In this document: positions 22,629 to 33,589 of the stretch, piece after piece
Layout of the letters: each line of letters begins with the position of its first letter
Position numbering within the stretch: the first letter of the stretch is position 1
Assembly: GCA_003550325.1 (NCBI GenBank)
Contig: QKWP01000127.1
Location: 400,881 to 464,880 of the forward strand
Length of the DNA: 64,000 bases
Reading direction: 5' to 3'
Origin: Gigaspora rosea
Lineage: Eukaryota; Glomeromycota; Glomeromycetes; Diversisporales; Gigasporaceae
Translations under genes and position numbers: made by a program
Notes under the pieces: model-generated
What the model was told of the DNA's origin: nothing
Database searches by the model: none
What the model saw: the letters and a program-made list of their open reading frames with translations, nothing else

Positions 22629-23224
22629 TATTAGCCTAGAATTCATCATAAAATATTATTGGATAGGTATGTCACAAGACATTAGAACATTGTGGACACC
22701 AAGCCAAGAAATCACATAGATCACATTGATTATAGTGATCATAATGATCCTCTTGATCAAATTGATCATGAACTATATAGAAAAAATGTATAAATACTAG
22801 TTGTCTACTAGACTAGTTTTAATTATCTAAATAAAATAGCTGTCTAATAAATAACTTATTATTCTAATAAAGAAACGTATCTTTATATACTGATTTATTA
22901 AATAAACCGATACTTGTGTCTTCATATACTTGTGTAACCCAATTTCAATTGATTATAATCATTAGTGATTAATGATATTGATCACGTAATTACTGTGATA
23001 GTTTTCACGCTTCATATAGATTAGCATTTTAGTTATAGTTTATTATAAACTGTTCATGACTATCAGTATCTTCATATACCTTTAGCCATTTTGCCTCTTT
23101 CATAAAAGCAAATCACATAAAACCTCTATATGCAATTATGTTCTATTTACTAAACATATAAGGTTTTCAATTATTTTAAATCCCAGTTTCACTAAACCAT
23201 TTTAGAGGTGGTTTGAGTGTAACA
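22629..23224 (+). repeat. 3' LTR of the gypsy fossil
   Basis: This LTR is 596 bp, begins TATTAGCCTAGAATTC, ends GAGTGTAACA, and carries no insertion. It is preceded by a purine run and followed by ATGC, the same four bases that precede the 5' LTR. Confidence 0.88.
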
Positions 23225-23234
23225 ATGCCCCTTA

Positions 23235-26089
23235 TTGAACAAGAATAAGATAGTCTATTTGTAATTTTCAATTTACAAAAAGAAATTAAAACAATGAATT
23301 ATTATAGTAGCAAAGAGCTTCTGAATAAGATCAGTAGTGCTGGCCAGATTAGTTACAAAAATTTTAGCAAATATGTACAGCTATAATACAAGCAGCTGCA
23401 ATGTATTCAAGAAAAACAATATGAATTTAAATAAAATATGAATAAGCCATTAAAATGCAGATCTGATTTATTAAAATAAGACTATTTCTTTGTCATTAAT
23501 AAAAAATTAACCAAATAACTATTTAGCCAATTTGATAAGTTAAAACTTCTTATATTTTTTATTAAAATCTATTGGTCACAAGAACAACTTTTACATATAC
23601 TGGATATGCTTTTAATAAAAAAATTATTGATTCTATTAAATAGTAAATATAATAGTTTGTTATGAAAATATATACAAGTAGTTATGGGCTAATAAAAAAG
23701 AGTTCAGATGTGTTATATAGAAATTTAATATTTAAGTTTGTTATAAGGGTAATAACAGATATTATATAATACTTTTTTACTATATTCTCTATACTTTTCC
23801 CTTATGTAAAATAAATTTGATTGGCTATTATAAATTTATATATCTAATGTAAAAAATCAGAAACCTCTTTTCCCTCAAGCTATTATGTAATATTTGTTAC
23901 CAGTATTACTCTAACTAGCCTAAATTATTATTAAAAATTAGTTCTTCAAATTTGGTTCATTATAACCTGATTTTGGTATAACCAGGTTTGGTATATTCAG
24001 AGTTGTCTGTACCAATACATATTAAATTAATATTAAGGCCTGTAAGCACTTATAGGTACTTGTAGGCTTTAAGGGCCAGACTAGGATATCAATTTTGAGG
24101 CCCTAAAGTAAGGTAAAGGCTTAGAGATTAAGTCTATTAATAAACAGGTAGCCTGGTCCTATACAACCTATGCGATGGCCTACAAATTGCTATATTTTGT
24201 TTTTCTTTAGCAGTTTGTACAGTGCTTCATCTCTACCTGTTATTTATTTAGATATTTGATTGAATAATTGGAGAAATAATTTATTGACTATAACTGGTTA
24301 TTAGCTATGCTTAATGTTTATTATTTATAATAAAGTAACTTATAAATAGTAAACAAAGTTAAAATAACTTACTTTAAATATTTATATTAAAAAAATCCTT
24401 TTATACTTATGCACTAAATTGTAATAAACTAATAGTAATAAAAATAAATGAAATGATATGTAAATATTTATGAACATATATCTTGATTAAATATTAATAC
24501 TAATATAAATATACAGTATATTTTTTATATTCATGAACTTGGTAGCTTAATTAGAGTTGTTACCTACTTGGATATTTTAGCTCGAGATATAGATATGAAT
24601 TCAAAAGTTATGAATTTCTAATAGTTGATATGCATCAATAAATTGAGTCACATATTAAACTATAGCTTTATTGTTTTGGTTCTATTCTACAAAATGCTTC
24701 TAAGTTTAATTACACATTATATTCACATTCTAAAATAAAAATTTTAAATATCTAACCTGGGTTACCTGGGTATAAATTCTACTTTTCTATTCTTGTATAT
24801 TATAATACCTGTAATCTTAAAGGTCTATAAATATAATTTAAAAAAAAAGCCTAAGCATATTTGCTATTTAGATCACAATAATGTCAATTTGGCAGTTCTG
24901 ATAGTGGGTAACCTGTGGGTTTATTCACAAGTGACCACAAGTTGACCACCTAGGTGATCATAATTCAATCTAAGCTACTTGCACATCTGTGGGTAACTAT
25001 ATAATATCTACTCAGCTCGAAACACTAGCCAAAGTTGTGTTAATAACTAAAATCTAAAGTTCACATTTTTGCAATATGAATTTTTTAGTCAAATTACTAT
25101 AAATAACTTCAATTAATCCAAATATCTATGATCTAACAATTTAGAGTTTTCATAGTAAATTTATAAGTAAATAAATTAGATAATAAAAGTTTATAGTTGA
25201 AACATGTTTTACAAGTAGTTTATAAAAAAAGTTAGAAAAAATAATAATTTTTCTGAACTAATTTAACATGATTATAATATGAACACTAAAAATGCAATCT
25301 ATATAAAAAGTTTAATTATAATTTTTTAATTTTTATTTTAATAGTTAAATTAATATCAATAGCTAAATTAATTTTAATAGCTAATTTAATTCAATAGTTG
25401 AATTAATTTTAACAGCTTAATTAATTTTAACAGTTAAATAGATTTCAACAGTTGAATTAATTTTAACAATTAAATTAATTTTTGGTACAAAAATAATTTT
25501 AGTTTTAGCAGTTGAATTTAATTTCTATATTGAAATATCTTAAAATTAAATTTAATTTTACCCACATATATATTATATCTATAAATAATAAATATCATAA
25601 TTGAAATATAATGATTGTTATCAAATACTCATCTGAATCAATAAATAATGATTATATAAGTTACTAATTGTAACTTAGTAGGTTTGAAATATTTCAAAAT
25701 ATTTTTGAACTGGAAAACTAAGCTAGAGAGCAGATCTGCAACCTGGGTCATACTAAGCACACATTGGACTATATTTTTGAAATGGGTTAAAATTTTGTAT
25801 GATGTATCAAAATTAATTTAAAATTTTGTATACAAGATCAGATTAGATTTTTTTGTTTATTAATTAGGTTTTTTATTCAGTTTTACATTGTTTTTTTTTC
25901 ATTTCAGTTTGTTTTTGTTTGTTTAGTAAACTATGCAAAACTATCAAGAACTATCTGCAAAAAGCACTAAAGAAATACCAGTAAACTATGCAAAACCATC
26001 AAGAACTATCTGCAAAAGCACTAAAGAAATACAAGAACTTGAATCTAAAAAAATTTAATAGTAATACCAATGACAACAATACCAACTAC
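23235..26089. other. Gene-free repeat region
   Basis: No gene is supported. Contents: a small MITE-like element at about 23746-23906 with ends AATAACAGATATTATATAAT and an inverted partner; a possible tRNA-derived head at about 24540-24610; a tandem array of about 20 bp units at 25335-25490 (variants of AACAGTTGAATTAATTTT); and a 55 bp direct duplication at 25925-26034 (AGTAAACTATGCAAAAC start). The 63-codon frame at 25988-26179 spans the duplication and a MITE end and is not credible as a gene. Confidence 0.6.
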
Positions 26090-26927
26090 AGTTGTCCTAG
26101 TGTTGTCCTTCTCTATAATCACCTCCTATATAATCACAACTCCCATATAGTCATATTAAATTTTGAGACAATTTATTAATAAACTTATAAAAATACTTCT
26201 ATATAATCATACTTATTTATAGTCACCAATTTTTTTAATAAACTGCATGATTATAGAGGAGGAAGACTATCCCTTAGATTGTAACACAGGCAAATTTGCC
26301 TGCGTATTTTAAAATTTTTAATAAAATTTTAAATATTGATTTTAGCCATATCTTTTCTAAGTAAAAAATATTCTTTAAGTTTTGTTTTAGTAACTTTGTT
26401 ATAAAATTTTTTTAAAATCATTAGAAAACTTTAATATAATAAATGTTTAAAGTTCTTGTATTGGCATTTTTACTATTAAAAATTTTCTTTAGATTTTTTC
26501 AAATTTTATATGTTCCTGTCTATAAAAAAAATCTTTACTTCTAATACAAGTCTTAATTTTTACAAGTAAATCATTAAAGTTGCAATAATGAAAGTTGTCA
26601 TCCTTTATATAAACTACAATATTGTCTTAAGAACTATAGTTCTAAAACTAAAACTAAATAAGATCGCAGAAAAATTGTAATAAAATTTTTTAAAAAAATT
26701 TTTTCTTAAAATTATCTATTTTCAGCTTATATGTAACTATAATTTATTTTCTTATAATATAAAAACTAATTTTGCAAAAAAGTAATCCTTATTTTCAAAT
26801 ATAATTGTACAAAGTTTTATTTAATTATTTTAGCATTTTAAAAAAGTAAATCAGAGCTAAAAAGTGCAAAAACGCAGGCAAATTTGCCTGTGTTCTACTA
26901 CAATCTAAGGGATAACACCAATAATAA
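26090..26927. mobile_element. MITE with TCTATAATCA-type ends, split by another MITE
   Basis: The left end (AGTGTTGTCCTTCTCTATAA) and the right side (TATAGAGGAGGAAGAC, continued after the insert by TAACACCAAT) are inverted. The nested element is 26270-26912. TATAATCA motifs recur within it. The outer boundaries are approximate. Confidence 0.6.
26270..26912. mobile_element. TA-flanked MITE with palindromic GCAGGCAAATTTGCCTGC ends
   Basis: The ends TCCCTTAGATTGTA and TACAATCTAAGGGA are inverted, flanked by TA (26268-26269 and 26913-26914). Each end also carries an internal palindrome AGGCAAATTTGCCT. The length is 643 bp, A+T-rich and non-coding. Confidence 0.8.
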
Positions 26928-26929
26928 TA

Positions 26930-27104
26930 CAAGTTACTCTTGTTATAGTAAACTCTTAATATAGTAAAGATTGGCTATAGTGAAGAATTTTTTAGAACAG
27001 AATAAATTATTATTACTATAATAAAGGCTCTTACTATAGTGAATCTCTTAATATAGTAAAAAAATTTTATAGCCCAAGTGCTTCACTATAATAAAAGTGA
27101 CTTG
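26930..27104 (+). mobile_element. Short TA-flanked MITE, copy 1
   Basis: The ends CAAGTTACTCTTGTTATAGT and ATAATAAAAGTGACTTG are inverted and flanked by TA. TATAGTGAA-type motifs recur. An inverted, clearly homologous copy is at about 63503-63670. Confidence 0.75.
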
Positions 27105-27378
27105 TACTAAAAACAACAAATAACAAGCTAAACAAATAATAAATAAATAAATAAAATTAGTAAGTGAAGAAATAGAAATGAAAGAAAAAAAATAATTAAA
27201 GATGATTTAGCAATCTACTCTATATATCTGATAATGATGATACATATTCAATTTTGCTATATTAACATATGAGCTTTAATTATATAAATTTTTTGTTCTT
27301 AGATTGACCAAAAAGGCCAGAGATATATGTTATATATTTCTAGTTAGAGATGTTTAGTATTTTTATTAATTAATATTA

Positions 27379-27601
27379 GGAATAATACTAAAATTAGATG
27401 ATACTAAAATTTGGGTTTTGATTTAAACTATAAACCTTGCTAAAATCTACATATACTCTTAATATCAAATATATACCCAAACCTTACTCTAACTCTATAG
27501 GATAAAAACAAAAAAAATATTTCAAGAATATTTTAAAATTTAATATCAAAATAGATCAAAATTTTAGAATTATTTGATTTTAGTATCATCCCCAACAATT
27601 A
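27379..27601. mobile_element. MITE with GGATGATACTAAAAT ends
   Basis: The left end GGAATAATACTAAAATTAG and the right end TTTGATTTTAGTATCATCC are inverted. The left side repeats GATGATACTAAAAT a second time. The length is about 223 bp and it has no coding potential. Confidence 0.6.
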
Positions 27602-27766
27602 TTATTTAAAAAATTTTGCATTATGAAAACTTTTGATAATTAATTATAATTTTGAGCTATAAATAAGATTATAGCAAAAAAATATATTATTTCAGTATAG
27701 ATTTTTTTAATTTTCTTAATTTTTCAAATTAAGATAATTTTTGATAAAATTTTTAATTTTACTTAC

Positions 27767-28128
27767 CATATTTACAAGATAATGCACACCTGTGCGTTAT
27801 TTTGAGGAGATGAGTGTCATTTCGAACATGTGCATAGGCGTTATTTCAGGGTAAAGGTCTAATTTTTGCATTATATATGTGTAATGCATAAAAAACCTGT
27901 ATTTCTTAATATTATATATAGCCTTTCTGATCTAAATCTGATTTTTTGATTAAAAAAATTCTTATTTTTGCTTGTTATTTGAATTTGTTATTTCAGCAGA
28001 TTACTAATTCAGTATTTGGATGGTATTATATTGGGACGCACATGTGCATTATTTCGAAACAACATGCTATTTTAAGAAATTGCAATTTTTGAAATAATGC
28101 TTATGTGCATTATTTTGCGAAAATATGG
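27767..28128. mobile_element. MITE with TACCATATTT and ATAATGCACA ends, copy 1
   Basis: CCATATTTACAAGATAATGC and the reverse complement of the right end (CCATATTTTCGCAAAATAAT) are inverted, flanked by TA. GTGCATTATTTCGA-like motifs recur inside. A second, heavily interrupted copy is at 39986-41629. Confidence 0.75.
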
Positions 28129-28174
28129 TATATTTATTTAAAAAATTAAACAAGTAAATAATTATATACTAAGA

Positions 28175-28368
28175 TAATATATTTTTGAGTGCTAAACAAG
28201 TTTACTTAGAGTCCAAATTTATAATTCATTAGTAAAATTTTGCATGATGCAGAATTTTTATATTTTTATTAAATAAAAATATAGAAAATTCTGCAAGATG
28301 CAAAACTTGACTAATAAATTATAAATTTTAGTTTTAAGTAACTATTTTATTTAGCACTAAATTATTTT
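28175..28368. mobile_element. Foldback MITE, TTTGAGTGCTAAACAAG family, copy 1
   Basis: Its two arms of about 90 bp are inverted copies of each other, meeting at ATATTTTTATT/AATAAAAATAT. A second full copy is at 28841-29034 and a half copy at about 13875-13985. A 320 bp element with TGAATTAATTTAGTATTTAC ends separates the two full copies. Confidence 0.75.
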
Positions 28369-28468
28369 ACTATATTTTAGTATATATTTCTTTAATTTTC
28401 TTGATTTTTTCAAGTCAATCCGAGTAAATTAATAAAATTAGTAAATTTTTATCAAAAATATATATTTA

Positions 28469-28788
28469 TTGAATTAATTTAGTATTTACTAGTGGTGAAA
28501 TTTACTGTTGATTATCCATCTATAGCAAAACAAATATAAATTAAATCTTTTAATATTAGGATAATGGTAAAGGTTAGAGATTAGGATAGAGCTTTATATA
28601 TAGTAAAATTTAGCAAGGAATTTTTTTTTTGCATAAAAAGTAGTTTCATGGACAAAATTTTAAATTAGAAGTAATTTTTTAAAAAATTCTTATTTTTGTT
28701 ACACAAAATTGTTTTGCATGTTACATTTGATCTTTAATTCTAATTGGATTAGTGAAATTTACCACTAGTGAGTACTAAACTTATTCAA
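28469..28788. mobile_element. MITE with ACTAGTGGTGAAATTTAC inner ends
   Basis: The left end TTGAATTAATTTAGTATTTA continues into CTAGTGGTGAAATTTAC. The right end GTGAAATTTACCACTAGTGA continues into a TACTAAACTTATTCAA-type end. The arms are inverted over about 38 bp. It has no coding potential. Confidence 0.7.
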
Positions 28789-28840
28789 TTTTATTCATCT
28801 TTATTTAAAAATTAAGAAAATCAAAAGAATCTAACTAAAA

Positions 28841-29034
28841 TAATATATTTCTTAGTGCTAAAAGTTTACTTATAGCCCAAATTTATAATTTATTAGCAAA
28901 ATTTTTATAATACAGAATTTTATATTTTATTAATAAAAATATAAAAAAATTCTGCATTATACAAAATTATACTAATAAATTATAATTTTTGGAACTAAGT
29001 AAACTTGTTTAGTACTCAAAAATACATTATTTTA
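28841..29034. mobile_element. Foldback MITE, TTTGAGTGCTAAACAAG family, copy 2
   Basis: This copy has the same organisation as 28175-28368: about 90 bp arms, a central ATATTTTATTAATAAAAATAT, and GTAAAC(T)TG(T)TTAGTACTC at the right arm. It has diverged from copy 1 by many substitutions. Confidence 0.7.
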
Positions 29035-29546
29035 AATAATTTTAAATAAGTTTATTAGTAGTTTATTTAAAGCTCAAAATTATATCTATTTTTCTAATTA
29101 ATTTTAACTTTGTATATTGATACTATTCAGGCTTAAACTAGTTTGCAAACTTTAATAACAAATCCAAACCAAGCTAAAAAGTTTGTACCAAACTCAAACA
29201 TAAATATAATTTTTAAAAAAGTTTGAGTTTGAGTTTGGTTTAATATCAAACTCAAACTCAAGCTTAATAAATAATTTGATTTGAGTTTGTAAAACTCTAA
29301 TTATATACATAAAATTTTTTTATTAAATATCACATTTTCTTTATTTACTCACATATTAAACTACTAGAAAATAATTACAGTCAGACTCTCTAAATGCAAC
29401 CTCCCTAAATGCATACATATAAAATTCTTTCTAAATGCACATCTTTTTTTTGGGCCCAACTAATATAATATTTAAAGATTCTTATCTTTCTAAATGCATA
29501 ATTTCTCTAAATGCATGTTTAAATCAATTTTTACTATGGTTCCAAT

Positions 29547-30037
29547 AGGACCCTAAAATATACATTGGTTCGTATTATTTCGCTAACAATCACTTTACTG
29601 ACATAACATTTCACTGACAAATATTCACTGACACATTATTTTACTGACAGTTCATTTCACCGAAGTTCATTTCACCGACAAGCTTTTTTCAAAAGCACAC
29701 TAACTTTAGGCCTAATTCTATCTAATTCCATCCTGATCCTAATGACAACGACCAGAATTACTTTGTTAGTGAAATGAGCTTCAGTGAAATAAACTGTCAG
29801 TAAAATGAACTTGTCAGTGAATAATTGTCAGTGAAATGTTATGTCAATGAAGTGATTGTCGATTAATTGATTGCCACCCAATATATATAGATATGTTAGG
29901 TATTAGTTTGCTTAGTTTTTGTATTTTTATACAGATCTTTTCTATTTATAGTAATTTTTTGCTTATTTTTAAAGTTTTTTTGCAAATCTTTTTATATTTA
30001 GTAATTTTATAATTAATCTGACCTATTTTAGGGTCCT
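29547..30037. mobile_element. hAT-type MITE, AGGACCC family, copy 3
   Basis: The ends AGGACCCTAAAATATA and TATTTTAGGGTCCT are flanked by the exact 8 bp duplication GTTCCAAT (29539-29546 and 30038-30045). The 491 bp length is mostly the nested MULE-type MITE. What remains is about 170 bp, like copy 1. Confidence 0.88.
29566..29879. mobile_element. MULE-type MITE with CACCGACA motifs, copy 3
   Basis: It is flanked by AATATACAT (29557-29565) and AATATATAT (29880-29888), eight of nine bases alike. It has the same ends and motif arms as the copies at 14755-15047 and 20915-21230, and the orientation of 14755-15047. Confidence 0.85.
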
Positions 30038-30073
30038 GTTCCAATGCAATGCATTTAGAGAAGTCTAACTGTA

Positions 30074-30972
30074 TATAATTATTCATAAATATATATATAT
30101 TTATTTTTATAAAATTTTATTAAATATTACTTAGCTCTTTTTTGTTATATACTAAATTGCTAAAAAGAAACTATACTATACTGTACAATTATTTATAATT
30201 ATTTTTTTATTTTACTTTAAACAAAATATTATTTCTTCTTTCTTTATATATTAATCTACTAGAAATTAAGTAAATAGTTTATTTATAAATAATATTTATA
30301 TTTTATTTCTATAAAATTTTTATAAATTACTTTTTTTTACCTATATATTAAACTATCTAGAACTAACTATATATTATTTAAACAAATTTTTTTTAATATA
30401 ATTTTATTCTTTTTTACTTATATTTACTACAAAGTAACTGTATAATTACTTATAAGTATTATATAGTACAAGATATCTATATTCAACAATTATATGACCA
30501 TAATAATTAGCATTTTTCAAAGGCCTAAAACTTTTTAAACAGATATTATTTTTAAAATCTGACTAGTAACTTTGTTCTTTATAATAAGCTTTACAAAGTT
30601 ACTGGTTAGATTTTTAAGATAGTTTCTGTATAAAAAGTTTTAGAGTTTAAAGTTTATAAATTTAAACAAAATTGAAACAATTATGTAATTATATACAAAG
30701 CATATTATGGATAAACTCAATAAATTGTGCAAATCAAAAAAATAGAATCAATGATTTCTAATTTCTGATTTCTTTATTATTATATTATTATACTATAGCT
30801 GATAGTATATATAAAGACTTATACAAATATATATACTATATAATATATATGTATAATATTTATATAGTATTATATTTTTTTAAAAAATCTTTTCTAATAA
30901 CTAAAAATTATTATTTCAAACATGTTTTGGATGCACTAAGTTCATTTTTGTACAATTTTTAAAACTTATAAC
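30074..30972. other. A+T-rich stretch without recognised features
   Basis: Only A+T-rich sequence was seen, with an inverted pair around 30520-30650 (AAACTTTTTA and ACAGATA type motifs against TATCTGTT and TAAAAAGTTT types). No gene is supported. Confidence 0.5.
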
Positions 30973-31164
30973 AGGACCCCGAACTATACATAGATAGGTG
31001 GCAATTTGATTTTGCTTATTTTTGACGATTTTTTTGTAGATCTTTTCTATATTTAGTAATATTAATGCTTATTTTTAACTGTTTTTCTGTAGATCTTTTC
31101 CATTTTTAGAAATATATAACAATTTTTTAAAATTGTTAGCAGTTTATAGATTGTTCGGGGTCCT
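30973..31164. mobile_element. hAT-type MITE, AGGACCC family, copy 4
   Basis: The ends are AGGACCCCGAACTATACATA and GTTCGGGGTCCT. The exact 8 bp duplication is CTTATAAC (30965-30972 and 31165-31172). The length is 192 bp. Internally it carries two TTTTTCTGTAGATCTTTTC-like motifs. Confidence 0.88.
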
Positions 31165-31172
31165 CTTATAAC

Positions 31173-31685
31173 TGTGAAAAAATAAGTTCCTTATGCTTTA
31201 CTTTGAAATTTTGTAATTCTTTTAGCAATAAGATTGAATTTGTTACAATTTTTAATTTTTTTACTTATCATGCAAATATACATATTACAGTAAATTCTAT
31301 CATGCTAAAAAAGAAATAGACTAATTATATTTCTATAGAGATACATTGAATATGCAGCTCAAAAGTCAAAAAAAATTTAAAATCAAAAAATCAGGAATCA
31401 TTAATTGCTTTTTTTTTATTATCTATGACCCAAATTTTACATAATTGCAAACTACAAGGTCTTTAAAAACATTTAATAAGTTGAATTAGATATTATACTA
31501 ATTTTTTGTAATTGTTAATAAACAGTTAATTGCATATAGCAAATCCCAAATAAAATTGCATATCTTCTAAGCATGTAATTTTATTAAGAAAAATTATTCA
31601 TGGTGACCCATCGCCATAGCGACTCTTATGATTAGCCAATCATTTTTAAGATCACTATCATAAATAAACAATTATTATCCTTTTA
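31173..31685. other. A+T-rich stretch without recognised features
   Basis: No gene, repeat family or RNA motif is supported here. Confidence 0.5.
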
Positions 31686-32470
31686 ATAATCATTTGTTTT
31701 TTTCTTTGTTTGTATGTTTGTTTTTTTTTTTGCTTGTACATTTGTTTTTTTTTCTTTTAAATAACTTTTTTTTTTTTAAGATATATTTTTCACTGTTGGA
31801 GTCGTCGCTGGAGCCATCGTTGAAGCCTTGGATTATTAAAGCCATCACGAAGTTCAGTTGGATTAAAGCTGTCACGAAGTTGGGAACTTGTACCAGTTTC
31901 ATTGGTGATTTTAGGCTTTCTTTGTTCATGTGCTGTTGTTCGTAGAAATTTCGGAAAAAGCATTTGCAAATGCACTTTGTAAAAATACTACAGTGACTTT
32001 TTTTGAATCTTGGACATAAATCAGAGATATGGTTTTTTTTTTGTTGTTTGATTTTTTTTTCGCTTTACTTTCTTTGAACTAATACATTCTTTTTTTTTGT
32101 AGGTTAGGTTATAACCGATTTCGTTAGTGATGTCAAGCTTTTGTCGTTCTGGTGCCATCATTTATGTGCTGTTGTTTGTGGAAATTTCAGGGAAAGAATT
32201 ACTACACTGACTTTTTTGAAACTTGGACGTATTCGGAGATATGTTATTTTTTTTTATTTGATATTTGTTTTTTTTTTGCGTTTTTCTTTCTTAGAACTAA
32301 ATCTTTTTTTTTTGTAGAGCTGTTATTCAGGATTTCAGGCTTTGTCGTTCTGGCGCCGTCGTTCGTGAAAATTTCAAGATAATCTTGAAATAGTAAGGGG
32401 AAAAGCATTTGCAAATGCACTTTGCAAAAACACTACACTGACTTTTTTGAATCTTGAACGATCGGAAGGA
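31686..32470. repeat. Three degenerate about 200-235 bp tandem units with T tracts
   Basis: Units start near 31926, 32158 and 32355. They share GTGCTGTTGTTTGTGGAAAT-like, ACTACACTGACTTTTTTGAA-like and GTCGTTCTGGCGCC-like blocks. Two of the units end in a long T run followed by GTAG, which looks like a 3' splice site. GCATTTGCAAATGC palindromes occur in units 1 and 3. Small open frames on both strands here are not convincing as genes. Confidence 0.65.
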
Positions 32471-32704
32471 GGAAAGGAGGAAAAGAGGAAAAGCATCACC
32501 ACTCTTGTAATGTTGTCATTTTAGAACTTTTGTCACTTCAGGGGGTTTTTTTTAGTTTTTTATCTTAGTTTTTTTTTTTTATCTTTCTCTCTTTTACGAT
32601 GTAAATTTATTGGCGTTTTTTTTTTTCTCTTCTCTCTTTCTTGTGTATTTGTAATTATTCAGTTTTTTCACGTCGCTTGTCATTCCTTATTTCTTTGTTC
32701 TACT

Positions 32705-32835
32705 GTAAAAAAAAAAAAATTAAGTTTATAAACTTGACGGTTTCTTAGTTCTAATAAAAAAAAAGTCAATAAACTTGTCGGTTTCTTGGTTCTAATAATA
32801 AAAAAAAAAAGTTAATAACTTGTCGTTTTCATCCT
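32705..32835. repeat. Short tandem units of about 50 bp
   Basis: Three units share AAACTTG(T/A)CGGTTTCTTAGT-like sequence, each followed by TCTAATAA and an A run. No gene is supported. Confidence 0.6.
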
Positions 32836-32965
32836 GGTTTCTTTGTTTGTTCCGTAATTGCATTCTGTGAAACTGTAGTTCCGCAATTTATTTTTCGTGC
32901 AATTAACTCTCCCGGATACTTATTTAAATTTGCGAAACTTATTTAAGTTCACAAAACTTAAAATT

Positions 32966-33082
32966 TTAGAGTTAGGGCGTTAGGGTTAGGGTGTTAGGAT
33001 TAGGGTGTTAGGGTTAGGGTGTTAGGGTTAGGCCGTTAAAAGATTAGGCTGTTAAGGTTAGGCTATTAGTGTTAGGGGATAG
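32966..33082 (+). repeat. Interstitial telomere-like TTAGGG array
   Basis: The array consists of TTAGGG and GTTAGGGT variants, often as a 12-13 bp unit (GTTAGGGTTAGGGT), degrading into GTTAGGCTGTTA at the right end. TTAGGG is the usual fungal telomere unit. Its position between ordinary repeats indicates an internal site, not a chromosome end. Confidence 0.75.
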
Positions 33083-33589
33083 AAATAAATTTTTAGTTTC
33101 TATATGTAAAATTTCATTTCCATTATTTTTAATTAGTGCTTCAAGACAGGTTTAAACACTCGTTCTCTTGTATTTTCTCTTTTTTTTCTATATTTTTCTT
33201 CACTTTCTTAACATGTCGGGCTGATCCGGGATCATCTCTTTTGTGAGCTTTATCATATGATCGCGTGATCGAATTTGATTGGTCAATTACAGGGTCGCCA
33301 TGAACTAACACTCTTTTATTAATATATAATTTGTAACAAAATTCAAATATCATACTAAATATCATTTTTAGCTAGTTGTACTTAAATACCATATCTATTA
33401 GGTTTAGTAATAGATTTCAATAAATTATATAGAAAGAAATCTGACAAGCATTACATAATTAGTTTTATGAATTGATTATTAAAATCATTAATGCAAGGTT
33501 TTAGCGTATCCCCAATATAGTAAATATATAAATTAGTATAGCCATGGCCATTTTTGACATGACAAAAACAAATAAGTATTATGTGCAAA

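Larger units (their letters stand above)
8175..23224 (+). mobile_element. Fossil Ty3/gypsy LTR retrotransposon, about 15 kb with nested insertions
   Basis: This element runs LTR to LTR (8175-10014 and 22629-23224) in plus orientation, flanked by a 4 bp duplication ATGC. The order gag-like, protease, reverse transcriptase, RNase H, integrase is that of Ty3/gypsy (Metaviridae-type) elements. It is clearly broken, with well over ten breaks in its coding regions plus about ten independent insertions of smaller elements, some nested again. With insertions removed, each LTR is about 600 bp. The two LTRs look roughly 90% alike by eye, so the insertion is old but still recognisable. The MITE it landed in is older still. 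Confidence 0.88.
29378..30071. mobile_element. pogo-type MITE, copy 2, holding two nested MITEs
   Basis: CAGTCAGACTCTCTAAATGC and the complementary right end (GCATTTAGAGAAGTCTAACT plus G) are flanked by TA (29376-29377 and 30072-30073). Its interior holds the hAT-type MITE 29547-30037, which holds the MULE-type MITE 29566-29879. It shares AAATGCA motifs with 16597-16936. Confidence 0.82.

Noticed and set aside
13118-23906. TGACAGATATTACATAAT-type ends as a CRISPR-like or attachment repeat
   Set aside because: The ends are inverted pairs that bound MITEs, and there are no regularly spaced spacers.
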